The notes beneath the pieces were generated by a model that was given only the letters and a program-made list of their open reading frames with translations, was not told where the DNA came from and did not search any database. Below are positions 25,207 to 35,792 of a DNA stretch of 64,000 bases, in pieces. Each line of letters opens with the position of its first letter. The first letter of the stretch is position 1. Source of the DNA: an uncultured Prevotella sp. GTDB lineage: Bacteria > Bacteroidota > Bacteroidia > Bacteroidales > Bacteroidaceae. A program made the position numbers and the translations under genes. The stretch spans positions 1 through 64,000 of the forward strand of contig ONLG01000004.1 of the NCBI GenBank assembly GCA_900318625.1. Direction: 5' to 3'.

Positions 25207-26307
25207 CTACTCGCCATGTCCCTTGACGCGAGCCAGCGAGATAAACACTGCGCTCAGCATCGTAAAGACAAGAGCCTGGATGAAGCACACAAGAACCTCG
25301 AGAAGCATCATAAATATGCTCAATGCGACACTGAACACAGTCATGGCACCGCACATGAACGCTCCCATTGTTGCCATAATGAATATTATGCAAGTCAATG
25401 CAATAGCGATGGCATGGCCTGCAAGCATATTGGCAAAGAGTCGCACCATGAGTGCAAGCGGCTTTGTAAAGATACTGAAGACCTCTATCACCGGCATCAG
25501 AGGTGCCGGAACCTTCAGCCACCAGGGCACATCAGGCCAGAAAATGTCTTTCCAGTAGTGCTTCGTACCGCTTACATTAGTAACTACAAGAGTACAAATT
25601 GCAAGGAAGAACGTACAAGTGATGTTTCCTGTCAGGTTTCCTCCGCCCGGAGGGAACGGTATAATACCCATGATATTGGATATGAATATAAAGAAGAAGC
25701 AGGTGAGCAGATACGGGGCAAAGCGCGGAGCTTCTTCTCCCAAGGCTGGTTTCACCACATCATCATATACATAATTCACAAACATATCCATGAAACCGAC
25801 AAAGCCTTTGGGTGCCGGATCGTCTGCTTTGTGGCGGCGACACCAACGTGCCGGTATCAAGATACAAATCAGAAGCAGCACGCCATCGATGAACAACACA
25901 AGAACGGTCTTGGTTATACTTATGTCGAACGGTCTGCTCTCGGTTCCGTCATCGTTGACCTCCACGATCTTGTTCTCGTAAAGGCTACCGGCAGGAGCTA
26001 TATAGAGTCCTGTACCCTTTCCTGCTTCCCTGTAGCCTTTCAGTTTACCCTCCTTGATAGGCTCATGAGCTATTTTGTCGCTCATAAATACCTGCCATCC
26101 AGATTTTCCATAAACGATAACCGGAAGGTGGATAATTACCTTAGTATCGCCTATGTCGGTCACATGCCACTCATAACTGTCCTTGACATGCCCCCACAGG
26201 ATAGCCTGCAAGTCGACTCCCCCCTCTCCTTTGCCTTCCTCAGCATAGGCAGGAGTGATAGTCATCAACATGACTGCAATGAAAAGCAGTTGTTTAAGGT
26301 GTTTCAT
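25207..26307 (-). CDS. atpB: ATP synthase Fo a subunit
   Basis: Stator channel subunit that passes protons to the c ring. At 366 residues it is much longer than E. coli AtpB (271). It begins with a signal-peptide-like segment ('LLFIAVMLMTITPAYAEE', cleavage near 22) and a hydrophilic extension to about residue 125, a Bacteroidota feature. The essential Arg is in 'LMVRLFANMLAGH', and five or six membrane helices follow from about 130. It starts 6 bp after the small membrane protein gene. Confidence 0.96.
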   Translation of the reverse strand: MKHLKQLLFIAVMLMTITPAYAEEGKGEGGVDLQAILWGHVKDSYEWHVTDIGDTKVIIHLPVIVYGKSGWQVFMSDKIAHEPIKEGKLKGYREAGKGTGLYIAPAGSLYENKIVEVNDDGTESRPFDISITKTVLVLFIDGVLLLICILIPARWCRRHKADDPAPKGFVGFMDMFVNYVYDDVVKPALGEEAPRFAPYLLTCFFFIFISNIMGIIPFPPGGGNLTGNITCTFFLAICTLVVTNVSGTKHYWKDIFWPDVPWWLKVPAPLMPVIEVFSIFTKPLALMVRLFANMLAGHAIAIALTCIIFIMATMGAFMCGAMTVFSVALSIFMMLLEVLVCFIQALVFTMLSAVFISLARVKGHGE

Positions 26308-26313
26308 TTATTA

Positions 26314-26730
26314 TCAAACTTTTATATTATTTTTCTCGTAACGGGCAAAGAAGTACGCATCATAGCCCAACATGACAATATAGAACGCAACGAATATCAG
26401 AGCAAAGTCGCGAAAGACATCGTAGTCAGGTACCAGAAAGTAAACTATCAGAACAGCCATACCAGCCACTATCATCCGCAGTCCTGAGCCTGCAAGATAG
26501 AACAACGACAAGCTATTGGCATAGTTCCGGGCCACATACTTCCACGCGATGCCGTAGAGGAACATTGTGACGAGCGAGAACAGGGCACTTGCAAGAAGGC
26601 TATTCATCAGCGAAAAGCTCTGCATGACATTCATCATCAATAGCGATGCCAATGTGATTCCAGCTATTATCCAAAGCCCGAACCTGCAATAACTCCTCGC
26701 GGCCTGCCCTACTCTGTCATTATTCCGCAT
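26314..26730 (-). CDS. Small four-helix membrane protein of the atp operon (AtpI-like position)
   Basis: Unknown-function inner-membrane protein of 138 residues with four predicted helices (about 17-35, 41-62, 75-98, 104-127). It sits between atpC (11-bp overlap) and atpB, where other bacteria carry atpI. AtpI-like proteins assist c-ring assembly. The sequence itself shows no motif I can assign, so the AtpI-like label rests on position, size and topology. Confidence 0.75.
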   Translation of the reverse strand: MRNNDRVGQAARSYCRFGLWIIAGITLASLLMMNVMQSFSLMNSLLASALFSLVTMFLYGIAWKYVARNYANSLSLFYLAGSGLRMIVAGMAVLIVYFLVPDYDVFRDFALIFVAFYIVMLGYDAYFFARYEKNNIKV

Positions 26731-26971
26731 GATTCAACTCCACGCAAAGGCTTACTTCGTTTTTCTTAACCACGACAAAGCCGCCATTGATCTCAAAACC
26801 GGTTCTGCCTTCGTCTGTGGCATACTCAACCTTTCCTTTCTCGAGTGACGAGATGATAGGCGCGTGGTCGGTGAGAATCTCGAAACTGCCCAGAGATCCG
26901 GGCACCAAGACACTCTGAACGTCGCCGTCAAACATCACTTTCTCTGGTGAAACTATCTTTAATCTCAACAT
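26720..26971 (-). CDS. atpC: ATP synthase F1 epsilon subunit, short form
   Basis: Rotor-foot subunit. The 83 residues contain only the N-terminal ten-strand beta sandwich ('MLRLKIVSPEKVMFDGDVQSVLVPG', 'GSFEILTDHAPIISSLEKG', 'INGGFVVVKKNEVSLCVE'). The C-terminal two-helix domain that inhibits ATP hydrolysis in many bacteria is absent; the usual length is about 130-140. The end overlaps the next gene by 11 bp, so the truncation looks genuine, not a frameshift. Confidence 0.93.
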   Translation of the reverse strand: MLRLKIVSPEKVMFDGDVQSVLVPGSLGSFEILTDHAPIISSLEKGKVEYATDEGRTGFEINGGFVVVKKNEVSLCVELNHAE

Positions 26972-27022
26972 AGCTCTAATCTGATTGCTTCAACTTTGTC
27001 TTAGACTATCCCCTGGTTCTGT

Positions 27023-28585
<1,563 letters not shown>

Positions 28586-28605
28586 TCAGAATATTTAAGC
28601 TGCTG

Positions 28606-28637
28606 CAAAGATAATCGTTTTCCTTAACAAAAGCAAA
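28606..28637 (-). promoter_or_regulatory. Promoter of atp operon
   Basis: Minus-strand TTTG (28634-28637), 20 nt, TATCTTTG (28606-28613), a full match to the Bacteroidota consensus. The leader to atpD is about 53 nt. Confidence 0.75.
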
Positions 28638-28705
28638 TATCGCTTTGACAATAATTATCATTCCACTGCAATTAAGCAATGCAGCAGCTTAAACATACCT
28701 TAATA

Positions 28706-29683
28706 TTATATACTGAGCTCGTCGAGCACCTTGATAAGCTTCTTGTCGAACGGCTTGTCGCTCCTGATGGCCTCGCTCAGGGGCACATAGACCACCTCGT
28801 TGTTTCTCACGCCCACCATAATATTGCGCTGGCCTTGCAGTATGGCCTCGATAGCACCTACGCCCGTGCGGCTGGCAAGTATCCTGTCGCGGGCCGTGGG
28901 ACGACCTCCACGCTGCAAATGCCCCAGAATAGACACGCGCACATCGTAGTCTGGAAACTCTTTCTTCACGCGGTCTGCATAATAGAGTGCTCCGCACTTG
29001 GGACTCTCAGAGACAATCACGATGCAGCTCTTCTTCGATTTGCGTATTCCGCGCTCCATGAAACGAGCCAACTGATCCACGTTGGTTGAGTCCTCGGGTA
29101 TGATGGCAGCCTCTGCTCCACAGGCTATTGCGCTGTTCTGTGCAAGGAAACCTGCATCGCGACCCATCACTTCAATGAAGAAGATGCGCTCATGGCTCTG
29201 CGCCGTGTCCCTGATACGGTCCACGCACTCCATGATAGTGTTCATTGTAGTGTCGTAGCCTATGGTATTGTCGGTTCCATAAAGGTCGTTGTCGATAGTT
29301 CCCGGTAGTCCTATACAGCACACATCGTACTCCTGTGCGAAGACCATAGCACCTGTAAGCGAGCCGTTTCCGCCAATTACCACGAGCGCGTCGATGCCTT
29401 CCTTCTGCATATTCTCGTATGCCTTGGCACGTCCTTCTTCGGTGCAGAACTCTGCCGAGCGCGCTGTTTTCAGTATCGTACCGCCTCGACGAACTATTCC
29501 GCTGACGTTTTCGGTCGTGAACGGCTGTATCTCGCCCTGCACAAGTCCGTCATATCCTCTGTAGATAGCCTTGATATTGAAACCGTTATAGATGCCGGCA
29601 CGGGTGACGGCACGTATTGCTGCGTTCATTCCGGGTGCATCACCACCAGAGGTCAGGATGCCTATAGTCTTGATTTTTGCCAT
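28706..29683 (-). CDS. pfkA: ATP-dependent 6-phosphofructokinase
   Basis: Phosphorylates fructose 6-phosphate in glycolysis. The 325 residues show '[14 protein letters not shown]' (10-23), the ATP loop 'VIGGNGSL' and the catalytic '[12 protein letters not shown]'. Gly in GGNGS and Gly in PGTIDND (rather than the Asp and Lys of pyrophosphate-dependent enzymes) mark it as the ATP type. It is upstream of the atp operon in the same direction (156-bp gap with a separate atp promoter). Its own promoter is 120 bp upstream. Confidence 0.96.
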   Translation of the reverse strand: MAKIKTIGILTSGGDAPGMNAAIRAVTRAGIYNGFNIKAIYRGYDGLVQGEIQPFTTENVSGIVRRGGTILKTARSAEFCTEEGRAKAYENMQKEGIDALVVIGGNGSLTGAMVFAQEYDVCCIGLPGTIDNDLYGTDNTIGYDTTMNTIMECVDRIRDTAQSHERIFFIEVMGRDAGFLAQNSAIACGAEAAIIPEDSTNVDQLARFMERGIRKSKKSCIVIVSESPKCGALYYADRVKKEFPDYDVRVSILGHLQRGGRPTARDRILASRTGVGAIEAILQGQRNIMVGVRNNEVVYVPLSEAIRSDKPFDKKLIKVLDELSI

Positions 29684-29805
29684 AGCAGTATAGTTTGAAA
29701 TTTATTATAGATTTATTGTATTTCGGTTATTACTCAGAAAAAGCTTACTATCGCCTTCACTGGCAGCACCTGCCAATAAGGCCGTCGGCTCTATATATCA
29801 CCTTG

Positions 29806-29836
29806 CAAATATAATGTTTTTTCCACTATCAGCAAA
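29806..29836 (-). promoter_or_regulatory. Promoter of pfkA
   Basis: Minus-strand TTTG (29833-29836), 19 nt, TATATTTG (29806-29813). The leader is about 120 nt. The next stretch to 30420 holds repeat copy C and a duplicated promoter, and no gene. Confidence 0.7.
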
Positions 29837-29953
29837 CTATCTTCATCACTTTTTTCTATTTTTGTCAACAAGCGGCCTTTCATCCACGGCAGCCACGGCA
29901 GCCAGCGCATACCCGGTTGCGGCCTGCAGAAACACGACAGAAGTCCTGAATAC

Positions 29954-30086
29954 TTTTACAGCCCCATCCGTAACTTTCCTCCAGAAGCCCCGTAGCAAGC
30001 TTACTGAAGCTCTGGAGTAATGCTCCGGGGCTTCTGGAGCATTACTCCAAGGCTGCCGGAGCAACCTTCCCAAGGGCATCTGTAAA
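29954..30086. repeat. Dispersed imperfect palindromic repeat, copy C
   Basis: About 133 bp with inverted ends TTTTACAG and CTGTAAAA and an internal stem around CTCCAGAAGCCCCG / CGGGGCTTCTGGAG. It is the most complete copy and best defines the borders. MITE- or REP-like by appearance; no transposase is near. Confidence 0.8.
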
Positions 30087-30287
30087 ATCAGCAACCAAGC
30101 TACCGGGATTTAACAACCGATAAATCAGGCAATTACCACTTTTCTTTAATCGTTAATTGAGGTTAAACAGGACATCTCAAAATGCCTCTTCCTCACTCTT
30201 CTTACGGGTTAGGACCGAAAAGAAATTGACAAAAACGTTACATCAATCCTTGCCCGTTCTGCCCGTTAGCCAACAAAAAAGAAAAGG

Positions 30288-30418
30288 TTTTTCTTTGTTT
30301 TGCCCTCACTTAACCGTACCTTTGCTATATAAATAAAGCGAAGGTACTCCCGTTCGGCAAAAAAAAGAAAATTGTTTTCTTTGTTTTGCCCTCACTTAAC
30401 CGTACCTTTGCTGTATAA
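30288..30418 (+). promoter_or_regulatory. Duplicated promoter cassette of glycosyltransferase operon
   Basis: Two near-identical segments with TTTG, 19 nt, TACCTTTG: boxes at 30294-30297/30317-30324 and 30380-30383/30403-30410. They share TTTTGCCCTCACTTAACCG between the boxes and are 86 bp apart. A degenerate inverted copy (reads GTACCTTCGCTTTATTT on the minus strand) lies between them. The second promoter predicts a start about 7 nt before the ATG at 30421. Confidence 0.75.
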
Positions 30419-30420
30419 AA

Positions 30421-31338
30421 ATGGAGCTGTCAGTCATCATACCGGTCTATAACGTAGAGCAATGGTTGCAGAAATGCGTCGAAAGCGTGGTCTCACAAGG
30501 CATCGGTTCTTGCGAGATAATACTTGTCGACGACGGTTCGCCCGACCAGAGCGGCTCGATATGCGACCGTCTGGCACGCAGCTACGACAACATCGTGGTG
30601 CTCCACAAGCAAAACGGCGGGCTTTCCGATGCCCGAAATGCCGGCCTCGAGGTTGCCCGTGGACGCTATGTCACGTTCGTCGACTCCGACGACCACCTGT
30701 CGCCCGGCCTGTTCGGGCAGCTGCTCGGCATCCTCGCAGCCGACAGCGAGACAGACATTCTGGAGTATTCGTTCGTTCAGACCGACCAGAACGGAAGCCA
30801 ACAGCCCTTTGTCTTGCCCGACGCAACCTATCACGACATGAACAGCTACTGGCTCGACGGGCAGGCATACCGACATGCCTACGCATGGAACAAAATCTAC
30901 CGGCGCTCCTTGTTCGCCGACGTAAGGTTCCCGCTTGCCACTGCCTTCGAGGACATCCACACCCTGCCCCACCTTCTCAGCCGCTGCCAAAAGGTGAGAA
31001 CCACGTCCATAGGCAGCTACTGTTACGCCTATAACCCATCGGGCATAACGGCCAATGCAGGCGCCAAGGAACTCACCGACCTGCTCAATGCCCACGTCAG
31101 CTTCCTCAGGGACCACCTGCAAGGCATCGACACAACCGACAAAAAGTTTGCAGCGTACTACACCAGTGCGCTCAACGTACAGATAGACGTAGCCTCGGCA
31201 ACCGGCCAACAGCCGTTGCTGCCTCTACTAAAACTGAAACCTGCAAATTGGAAATTACTGATACTAAACACCTTTGGGTTCAACACACTATGCAAAATAT
31301 CACATCTGGCAAAAGCCTTGCGCCCTCAGCACCGCTGA
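30421..31338 (+). CDS. Family 2 glycosyltransferase
   Basis: Predicted cytoplasmic sugar transferase acting in surface polysaccharide or LPS synthesis. The GT-A fold begins at the N-terminus ('SVIIPVYN', 4-11), with 'ILVDDGSPD' (35-43), 'GGLSDARNAGL' and the metal-binding DxD in 'VDSDDHLSP' (about 89-97). At 305 residues it lacks membrane segments. It opens an operon of three glycosyltransferases, and the next gene starts inside it. The donor and acceptor cannot be told from sequence. Confidence 0.92.
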   Translation: MELSVIIPVYNVEQWLQKCVESVVSQGIGSCEIILVDDGSPDQSGSICDRLARSYDNIVVLHKQNGGLSDARNAGLEVARGRYVTFVDSDDHLSPGLFGQLLGILAADSETDILEYSFVQTDQNGSQQPFVLPDATYHDMNSYWLDGQAYRHAYAWNKIYRRSLFADVRFPLATAFEDIHTLPHLLSRCQKVRTTSIGSYCYAYNPSGITANAGAKELTDLLNAHVSFLRDHLQGIDTTDKKFAAYYTSALNVQIDVASATGQQPLLPLLKLKPANWKLLILNTFGFNTLCKISHLAKALRPQHR

Positions 31339-32291
31339 TAAGCTTCATCATCCCCGAGTACAACCTGCCGTTCAGCCTGCTCACGGAATGTCTCGACAGC
31401 CTGCTCTCGCTCGATTTAGATGCGTCGCAGCGCGAGATAATCCTCGTCGACGACGGCTCTGACGACAGCATACTGCCCTTGCTCGACGGCTATCTCGACC
31501 AGATAATCTACATCCGGCAGCCAAACGGCGGCCTGAGCGCAGCCCGCAACCGAGCCATACCGCTGTGTACGGGCCGATACATACAGTTTGTCGACGGCGA
31601 CGACATGCTCATTCCGCAGGTTTACAACGAGCTGATTGACATTCTGGAAAAGCAGCCCGACACTGACATGCTGCTGTTCCACCACACGTCAAAAGCCACC
31701 AAGCACTCCGCTCCCGTCGTTGCCGAGGCCCCCGTGAGCGGAACGGCTTTCATGCGCCACAAAAACCTTAGGGCAAGCGCCTGGGGCTACATCTTCAGAA
31801 GGAGCATCCTGGGCAACCTGCGCTTCACTCCCGACCTGCTCCACGAAGACGAAGAGTTCACTCCGCTGCTTATGATAAGGGCTGAAAGGGTGATCGAGAC
31901 CGACGCAACGGCATATTTCTACAGGCAGCGCAAAGGCTCCATCGTGAACGACGACGACGACAGCCACAAGCAGAAGCGCCTTGACGACATGATGCGCATC
32001 ATCCTTTCGCTCAACGCTTCGGCAGCCCACGGCCCCATCGAGGAGCGCACGGCATTGCGAAGACGCATAGACCAACTCACGATGGACTACATCTACAACA
32101 TCATAATACTCACCAGGTCGGAACAGCAGCTCAGCGAGCGCACCGAGCAACTGAGCCGCGAGGGACTGTTCCCCCTGCCTGATGCCAACTACACGAGCAA
32201 GTACAAGTGGTTCAGCCGGCTCTCGGCATCGCCTGCCGGACTAAGGCTGCTGCTCCGCTCGCTGCCTTTGCTCAGGCGCTTCACTGACTGA
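31290..32291 (+). CDS. Family 2 glycosyltransferase
   Basis: Second GT2 enzyme of the operon, 333 residues from the chosen start at 31290. An upstream in-frame ATG at 31248 would lengthen the overlap with the previous gene to 91 bp and add 14 residues with no family counterpart; 31290 leaves a 49-bp overlap. Motifs are 'ISFIIPEYN' near the N-terminus, 'ILVDDGSDD', 'GGLSAARNRAI' and DxD in 'VDGDDMLIP'. Translation is probably coupled to the first gene. Function in glycan assembly is inferred from family and neighbours. Confidence 0.9.
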   Translation: MQNITSGKSLAPSAPLISFIIPEYNLPFSLLTECLDSLLSLDLDASQREIILVDDGSDDSILPLLDGYLDQIIYIRQPNGGLSAARNRAIPLCTGRYIQFVDGDDMLIPQVYNELIDILEKQPDTDMLLFHHTSKATKHSAPVVAEAPVSGTAFMRHKNLRASAWGYIFRRSILGNLRFTPDLLHEDEEFTPLLMIRAERVIETDATAYFYRQRKGSIVNDDDDSHKQKRLDDMMRIILSLNASAAHGPIEERTALRRRIDQLTMDYIYNIIILTRSEQQLSERTEQLSREGLFPLPDANYTSKYKWFSRLSASPAGLRLLLRSLPLLRRFTD

Positions 32292-32333
32292 CACCATCAC
32301 AGCAACCGCAAACATCACTCACCAACCAGAGCA

Positions 32334-33443
32334 ATGAAAATTCTTCTACTGGGCGAATACAGCAACGTCCACGCCACACTGTCGGCAGGACTGCGTCAGC
32401 TGGGCCACGAGAGCACGGTGCTGTCGAACGGCGACTTCTGGAAAAACTATCCGCGCGACCTCAATCTGGAGCGCACTCCGGGGAAACTGGGCGGCATTGC
32501 CTACCTCGCAAGACTTCTCCGGATGCTGCCACACCTCAAGGGATACGACATCGTGCAGCTCATCAACCCCATGTTCCTCGAACTGAAAGCCCAGCACATC
32601 AGGCCATTCTACAACTACCTGCGCCGCAACAACCGAAGAATTGTACTCGGGGCATACGGCATGGACTGGTACTGGGTCAACACCTGCTCCACCACAATGC
32701 CTCTGCGATACAGCGATTTCAACATTGGCCGACAGCTGCGGCACAATGCCGATGCAGAGAAAGAACGGGCTGAGTGGACAGGCACTCCCAAACAGCACCT
32801 CAACCAGCTCATTGCCAACGATGCCGACCATATCGTTGCCGGACTCTACGAGTATCTGGTGTGCTACAAGGACTACTTTCCGACAAAGACAAGCTTCATT
32901 CCCTACCCCATTACCCCCATCAGCGACCAGCCGTGCCACAGGTGCGGAAAGCTGATAAACATATTCATAGGCATCAGCCGCAACCGTTCCGAATACAAAG
33001 GCACCGACATCATGCTCCAGGCTGCACGCGACTTTTGCGCACGCCACCCCCATGTTGCCGAACTGAAAGTTGCCGAAGGTGTTCCATTCAATGAATATCA
33101 GGAGCTTATGAACCAAAGCGACATCATTCTGGACCAGCTCTACAGCTACACGCCATCCATGAATTCGCTCTTAGCCATGTCGAAAGGCATCGTGGTGGTT
33201 GGAGGCGGCGAGCCTGAGAACTATGCCATCCTCGACGAGCAGAAGCTGCGGCCTATAGTCAACGTAACGCCAAGCTACGAAAGCGTATATGCCGAATTGG
33301 AGAAACTGCTGCTCAATCCCGAACGCATAGAACGCATGAAATGCGAGAGCATAGACTACGTGAGGAAGCACCACGACTTCATCCGGGTGGCTGCGCAATA
33401 TGCCAATCTCTACGAGAAACTGCTCCGACAGCCAAACCTTTAG
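32334..33443 (+). CDS. GT-B-type glycosyltransferase
   Basis: Predicted glycosyltransferase with a two-domain GT-B fold (family 1/4-like), 369 residues. The N-terminal 'KILLLGEYSNVH' resembles the first Rossmann strand and loop. The C-terminal domain has 'FIGISRNRSEYKGTDIMLQAA' and 'LDQLYSYTPSMNSLLAMSKGIVVVGGGEPE', matching the donor-binding region including the Glu of the E-x7-E-like motif. It starts 42 bp after the preceding glycosyltransferase and would act in the same pathway. Confidence 0.85.
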   Translation: MKILLLGEYSNVHATLSAGLRQLGHESTVLSNGDFWKNYPRDLNLERTPGKLGGIAYLARLLRMLPHLKGYDIVQLINPMFLELKAQHIRPFYNYLRRNNRRIVLGAYGMDWYWVNTCSTTMPLRYSDFNIGRQLRHNADAEKERAEWTGTPKQHLNQLIANDADHIVAGLYEYLVCYKDYFPTKTSFIPYPITPISDQPCHRCGKLINIFIGISRNRSEYKGTDIMLQAARDFCARHPHVAELKVAEGVPFNEYQELMNQSDIILDQLYSYTPSMNSLLAMSKGIVVVGGGEPENYAILDEQKLRPIVNVTPSYESVYAELEKLLLNPERIERMKCESIDYVRKHHDFIRVAAQYANLYEKLLRQPNL

Positions 33444-33447
33444 CAAC

Positions 33448-33789
33448 ATGAAAGCCTACCCCGATAAGATGAGCAGCGAGCAGGCACGTGCTTTTCAGGC
33501 GGCAGTGCTCAACATCGTGAGGCAGATTCCCCGTGGGCGAGTAACCACCTACGGCACCATCGCGGCATGGGCAGGCTGGCCCAGCCACTCGCGCATGGTG
33601 GGACGCACCCTGCGCTATTCGCCTGAGGCACAGAGCTTGCCATGCCACAGAGTGGTGAACGCTGCCGGACGCACTGCTCCAGGATGGGCCAGCCAGCGCA
33701 CTATGCTCGAAGCCGAAGGCGTTAGGTTCCTCAGAAACGGTCATGTCGACATGAAGCACTTTCTCTGGCAGCCGCCTTTATGCATCTGA
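33448..33789 (+). CDS. Small O6-alkylguanine-DNA alkyltransferase-like protein
   Basis: DNA-repair-type protein of 113 residues corresponding only to the C-terminal DNA-binding and active-site domain of methylguanine methyltransferase. It has the helix-turn-helix with 'RGRVTTYGTIA' and the active-site motif PCHRV with Cys66. Alkyltransferase-like (ATL) proteins replace this Cys with Trp, so this one keeps the methyl-accepting residue. It lacks the N-terminal domain of Ada/Ogt. The start at 33448 follows the stop of the glycosyltransferase by 4 bp and avoids an unrelated N-terminal extension. It is the last gene of that operon, with no obvious functional link to glycan synthesis. Confidence 0.88.
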   Translation: MKAYPDKMSSEQARAFQAAVLNIVRQIPRGRVTTYGTIAAWAGWPSHSRMVGRTLRYSPEAQSLPCHRVVNAAGRTAPGWASQRTMLEAEGVRFLRNGHVDMKHFLWQPPLCI

Positions 33790-33884
33790 TAGACAGCTGC
33801 GACCGTCCTCATGCCCCCTGCCCTTTCGCCCTCTGCCCCCATAAAAAGAGATTCCGCCATGAGGTTGCTTTATTTAATTATAAA

Positions 33885-33917
33885 TTTGGCAAGAAGTGAG
33901 AAAAATCACTATCTTTG
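33885..33917 (+). promoter_or_regulatory. Promoter of restriction-modification island
   Basis: TTTG (33885-33888), 21 nt, TATCTTTG (33910-33917), about 40 bp before the broken HTH gene. It remains intact although the regulator is inactivated. Confidence 0.7.
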
Positions 33918-33960
33918 CAATTAATAATTAAAAAATCATATAGAAAAATCTATATAGAAG

Positions 33961-34172
33961 ATGTAAACAGGCTAAAGTTGGTACTTGTAGAAAAGAAAAG
34001 AACAAGTAAATGGCTTTCAGAACAACTGGGAGTAAACACATCAACGGTCAGTAAGTGGTGTACTAACACATCATAGCCACACATTGCCTTTATCGTCAAA
34101 ATTGCAGAACTATTAGAGGTTGACATTCGAGAATTGTTCGTCTGTGAATACAAACAGTATCTTCTTTCCTAA
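33961..34172 (+). pseudogene. Broken XRE-type HTH regulator of the restriction-modification system
   Basis: Reading from 33966, the frame gives 'NRLKLVLVEKKRTSKWLSEQ', 'LGVNTSTVSKWCTNTS', a TAG stop at 34074, then 'PHIAFIVKIAELLEVDIREL', a clear small Cro/C1-type helix-turn-helix protein. Two lesions are visible. The start reads ATGTAAACAGG where ATGATAAACAGG would give Met-Ile-Asn-Arg, a one-base deletion. And a CAG-to-TAG change truncates the product in the recognition-helix loop. The gene lies just behind an intact promoter and 17 bp before the methyltransferase, the usual place for such a regulator. Original length would be about 70 residues. Confidence 0.8.
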
Positions 34173-34188
34173 GAATTAAAATAGTATT

Positions 34189-35775
34189 ATGGCTAAAAAT
34201 ATGAAACTACAGGCCTTCCCTGAAGAAATCACCGAGGATGGTTTGAAGATATACGGTGAAACTTCATTTGAAAACCAGATGGCAGTACTTAGCCACTATC
34301 TGCATAACAATGAAGTTAAGGTAACAAAGAAACGGAAAGAAGAAATTATATCCTCTATCCGTGAATTCCTTTCTCGAAAACAATTTCGACAAGAGATGGA
34401 TGAGGGCTTATCCGACGAGGAAGTATGGAAAGTGGCAGAATCGCCTTTGCAATATAATATGTTCGATGTATTCTTTAAAATACCTTTTCCCACACCCCCA
34501 AACCCAAGATTCACCTTTATTGATCTTTTCGCTGGCATGGGGGGATTCCGCATAGCCATGCAGCAACTTGGCGGAAAGTGCGTCTATTCTTCCGAGTTTA
34601 AGGCTTCGGCTCAGCAAGTCTACCTTGCGAACTACGGCGAATTGCCCTTTGGCGACATCACAAAGGAATCGACTAAAAGATACATCCCAGACCATTTTGA
34701 TATTCTTTGTGCAGGCTTCCCGTGCCAAGCTTTCTCGGCAGCTGGTGCAAGGAAGGGATTTGCCGACGAGACTCGCGGGACACTTTTCTTTGAAGTGGCT
34801 CGGATTTTAAAGGAAAAACGTCCCAAAGGTTTCTTCCTCGAAAATGTGGAGGGTTTAGTAAACCATGATGGAGGCCGCACATTGCGCATTATCCTTGATA
34901 CGCTCCGTAGCCTTGGCTACAAAGTCAATCACAGAGTGCTTGACGCTTCGGACTTCGGTGTGGCGCAAGCGAGACGGCGAATATACATTGTGGGAACATT
35001 CGACAACGAGGTGTCACTGGATGATTTCCCCGTGAGAAAAGCAACGGTGGCCAACGTATTAGAACAAGGCAAACCTCTTTCAGATAATCGTATTGTAAAG
35101 TTGCTGCTCAAAAGGTTTTCCTTGGATGAACTATATGGAAAATCCATTAAGGATAAACGTGGTGGTGACGACAACATTCACAGCTGGGAGATTGGCATTA
35201 AAGGTGAAACCACCAAGGCGGAACGCGCCCTGCTTGACAAGATACTCACTGAGCGGCGAAAAAAGAAATGGGCTGAGCAATGGGGCATTGATTGGATGGA
35301 TGGGATGCCACTCTCTCGTGAAATGATAGCCTCATTCTACCAAGGCAAAGACCTTGACGAACTGCTTGAAAGCCTTGTGAAGAAGCGTTACCTCGTGTAC
35401 GAATATCCTAAGAAGCGTGTCACAAAAAAAACTGACAGCGGCGTTAGTTACAATGTGAGAGTGGTGGATGAAAGCAAACCACAAGGTTACAACATCGTAG
35501 CAGGCAAACTGAGTTTTGACATAAGCAAAATACTCGACCCAAACGATGTGGCCCCTACACTTGTAGCAATGGATATGAACAAACTATTTGTGGGTGACGA
35601 CGGAGGCCTGCGACGGCTTACTCTGCGCGAGGGATTACGGCTGTTTGGCTATCCAGAGGAGTATGTTCTTGACATGTCCGAAAGGGATGGCTACGATCTC
35701 TTGGGTAACACTGTTGTTGTGCCTGTAATAAAGGCTGTTGCCGAGCGACTTATCAACGAAATTAGTAAACATTAG
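34189..35775 (+). CDS. DNA (cytosine-5-)-methyltransferase of a type II R-M system
   Basis: Protects host DNA by methylating C5 of cytosine within the recognition site. The conserved motifs are in order: I 'FIDLFAGMGGFR' (about 104-115), IV 'AGFPCQAFSAAG' with catalytic Cys179, VI 'FLENVEGL', VIII 'AQARRRIYIVG', a long target-recognition region (about 270-440) and X 'LLGNTVVVPVI'. An N-terminal extension of about 100 residues precedes motif I. The 528-residue protein is cotranscribed with the endonuclease 17 bp downstream. The coding sequence is visibly AT-richer than its neighbours, fitting horizontal acquisition. Confidence 0.95.
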   Translation: MAKNMKLQAFPEEITEDGLKIYGETSFENQMAVLSHYLHNNEVKVTKKRKEEIISSIREFLSRKQFRQEMDEGLSDEEVWKVAESPLQYNMFDVFFKIPFPTPPNPRFTFIDLFAGMGGFRIAMQQLGGKCVYSSEFKASAQQVYLANYGELPFGDITKESTKRYIPDHFDILCAGFPCQAFSAAGARKGFADETRGTLFFEVARILKEKRPKGFFLENVEGLVNHDGGRTLRIILDTLRSLGYKVNHRVLDASDFGVAQARRRIYIVGTFDNEVSLDDFPVRKATVANVLEQGKPLSDNRIVKLLLKRFSLDELYGKSIKDKRGGDDNIHSWEIGIKGETTKAERALLDKILTERRKKKWAEQWGIDWMDGMPLSREMIASFYQGKDLDELLESLVKKRYLVYEYPKKRVTKKTDSGVSYNVRVVDESKPQGYNIVAGKLSFDISKILDPNDVAPTLVAMDMNKLFVGDDGGLRRLTLREGLRLFGYPEEYVLDMSERDGYDLLGNTVVVPVIKAVAERLINEISKH

Positions 35776-35792
35776 AATAAACAACGAACAAA

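Noticed and set aside
30288..30420. Phase-variable invertible promoter as in Bacteroides capsule loci
   Set aside because: The two good copies are direct repeats; the inverted copy is degenerate, and no flanking inverted repeats of recombinase-site type or invertase gene were seen.
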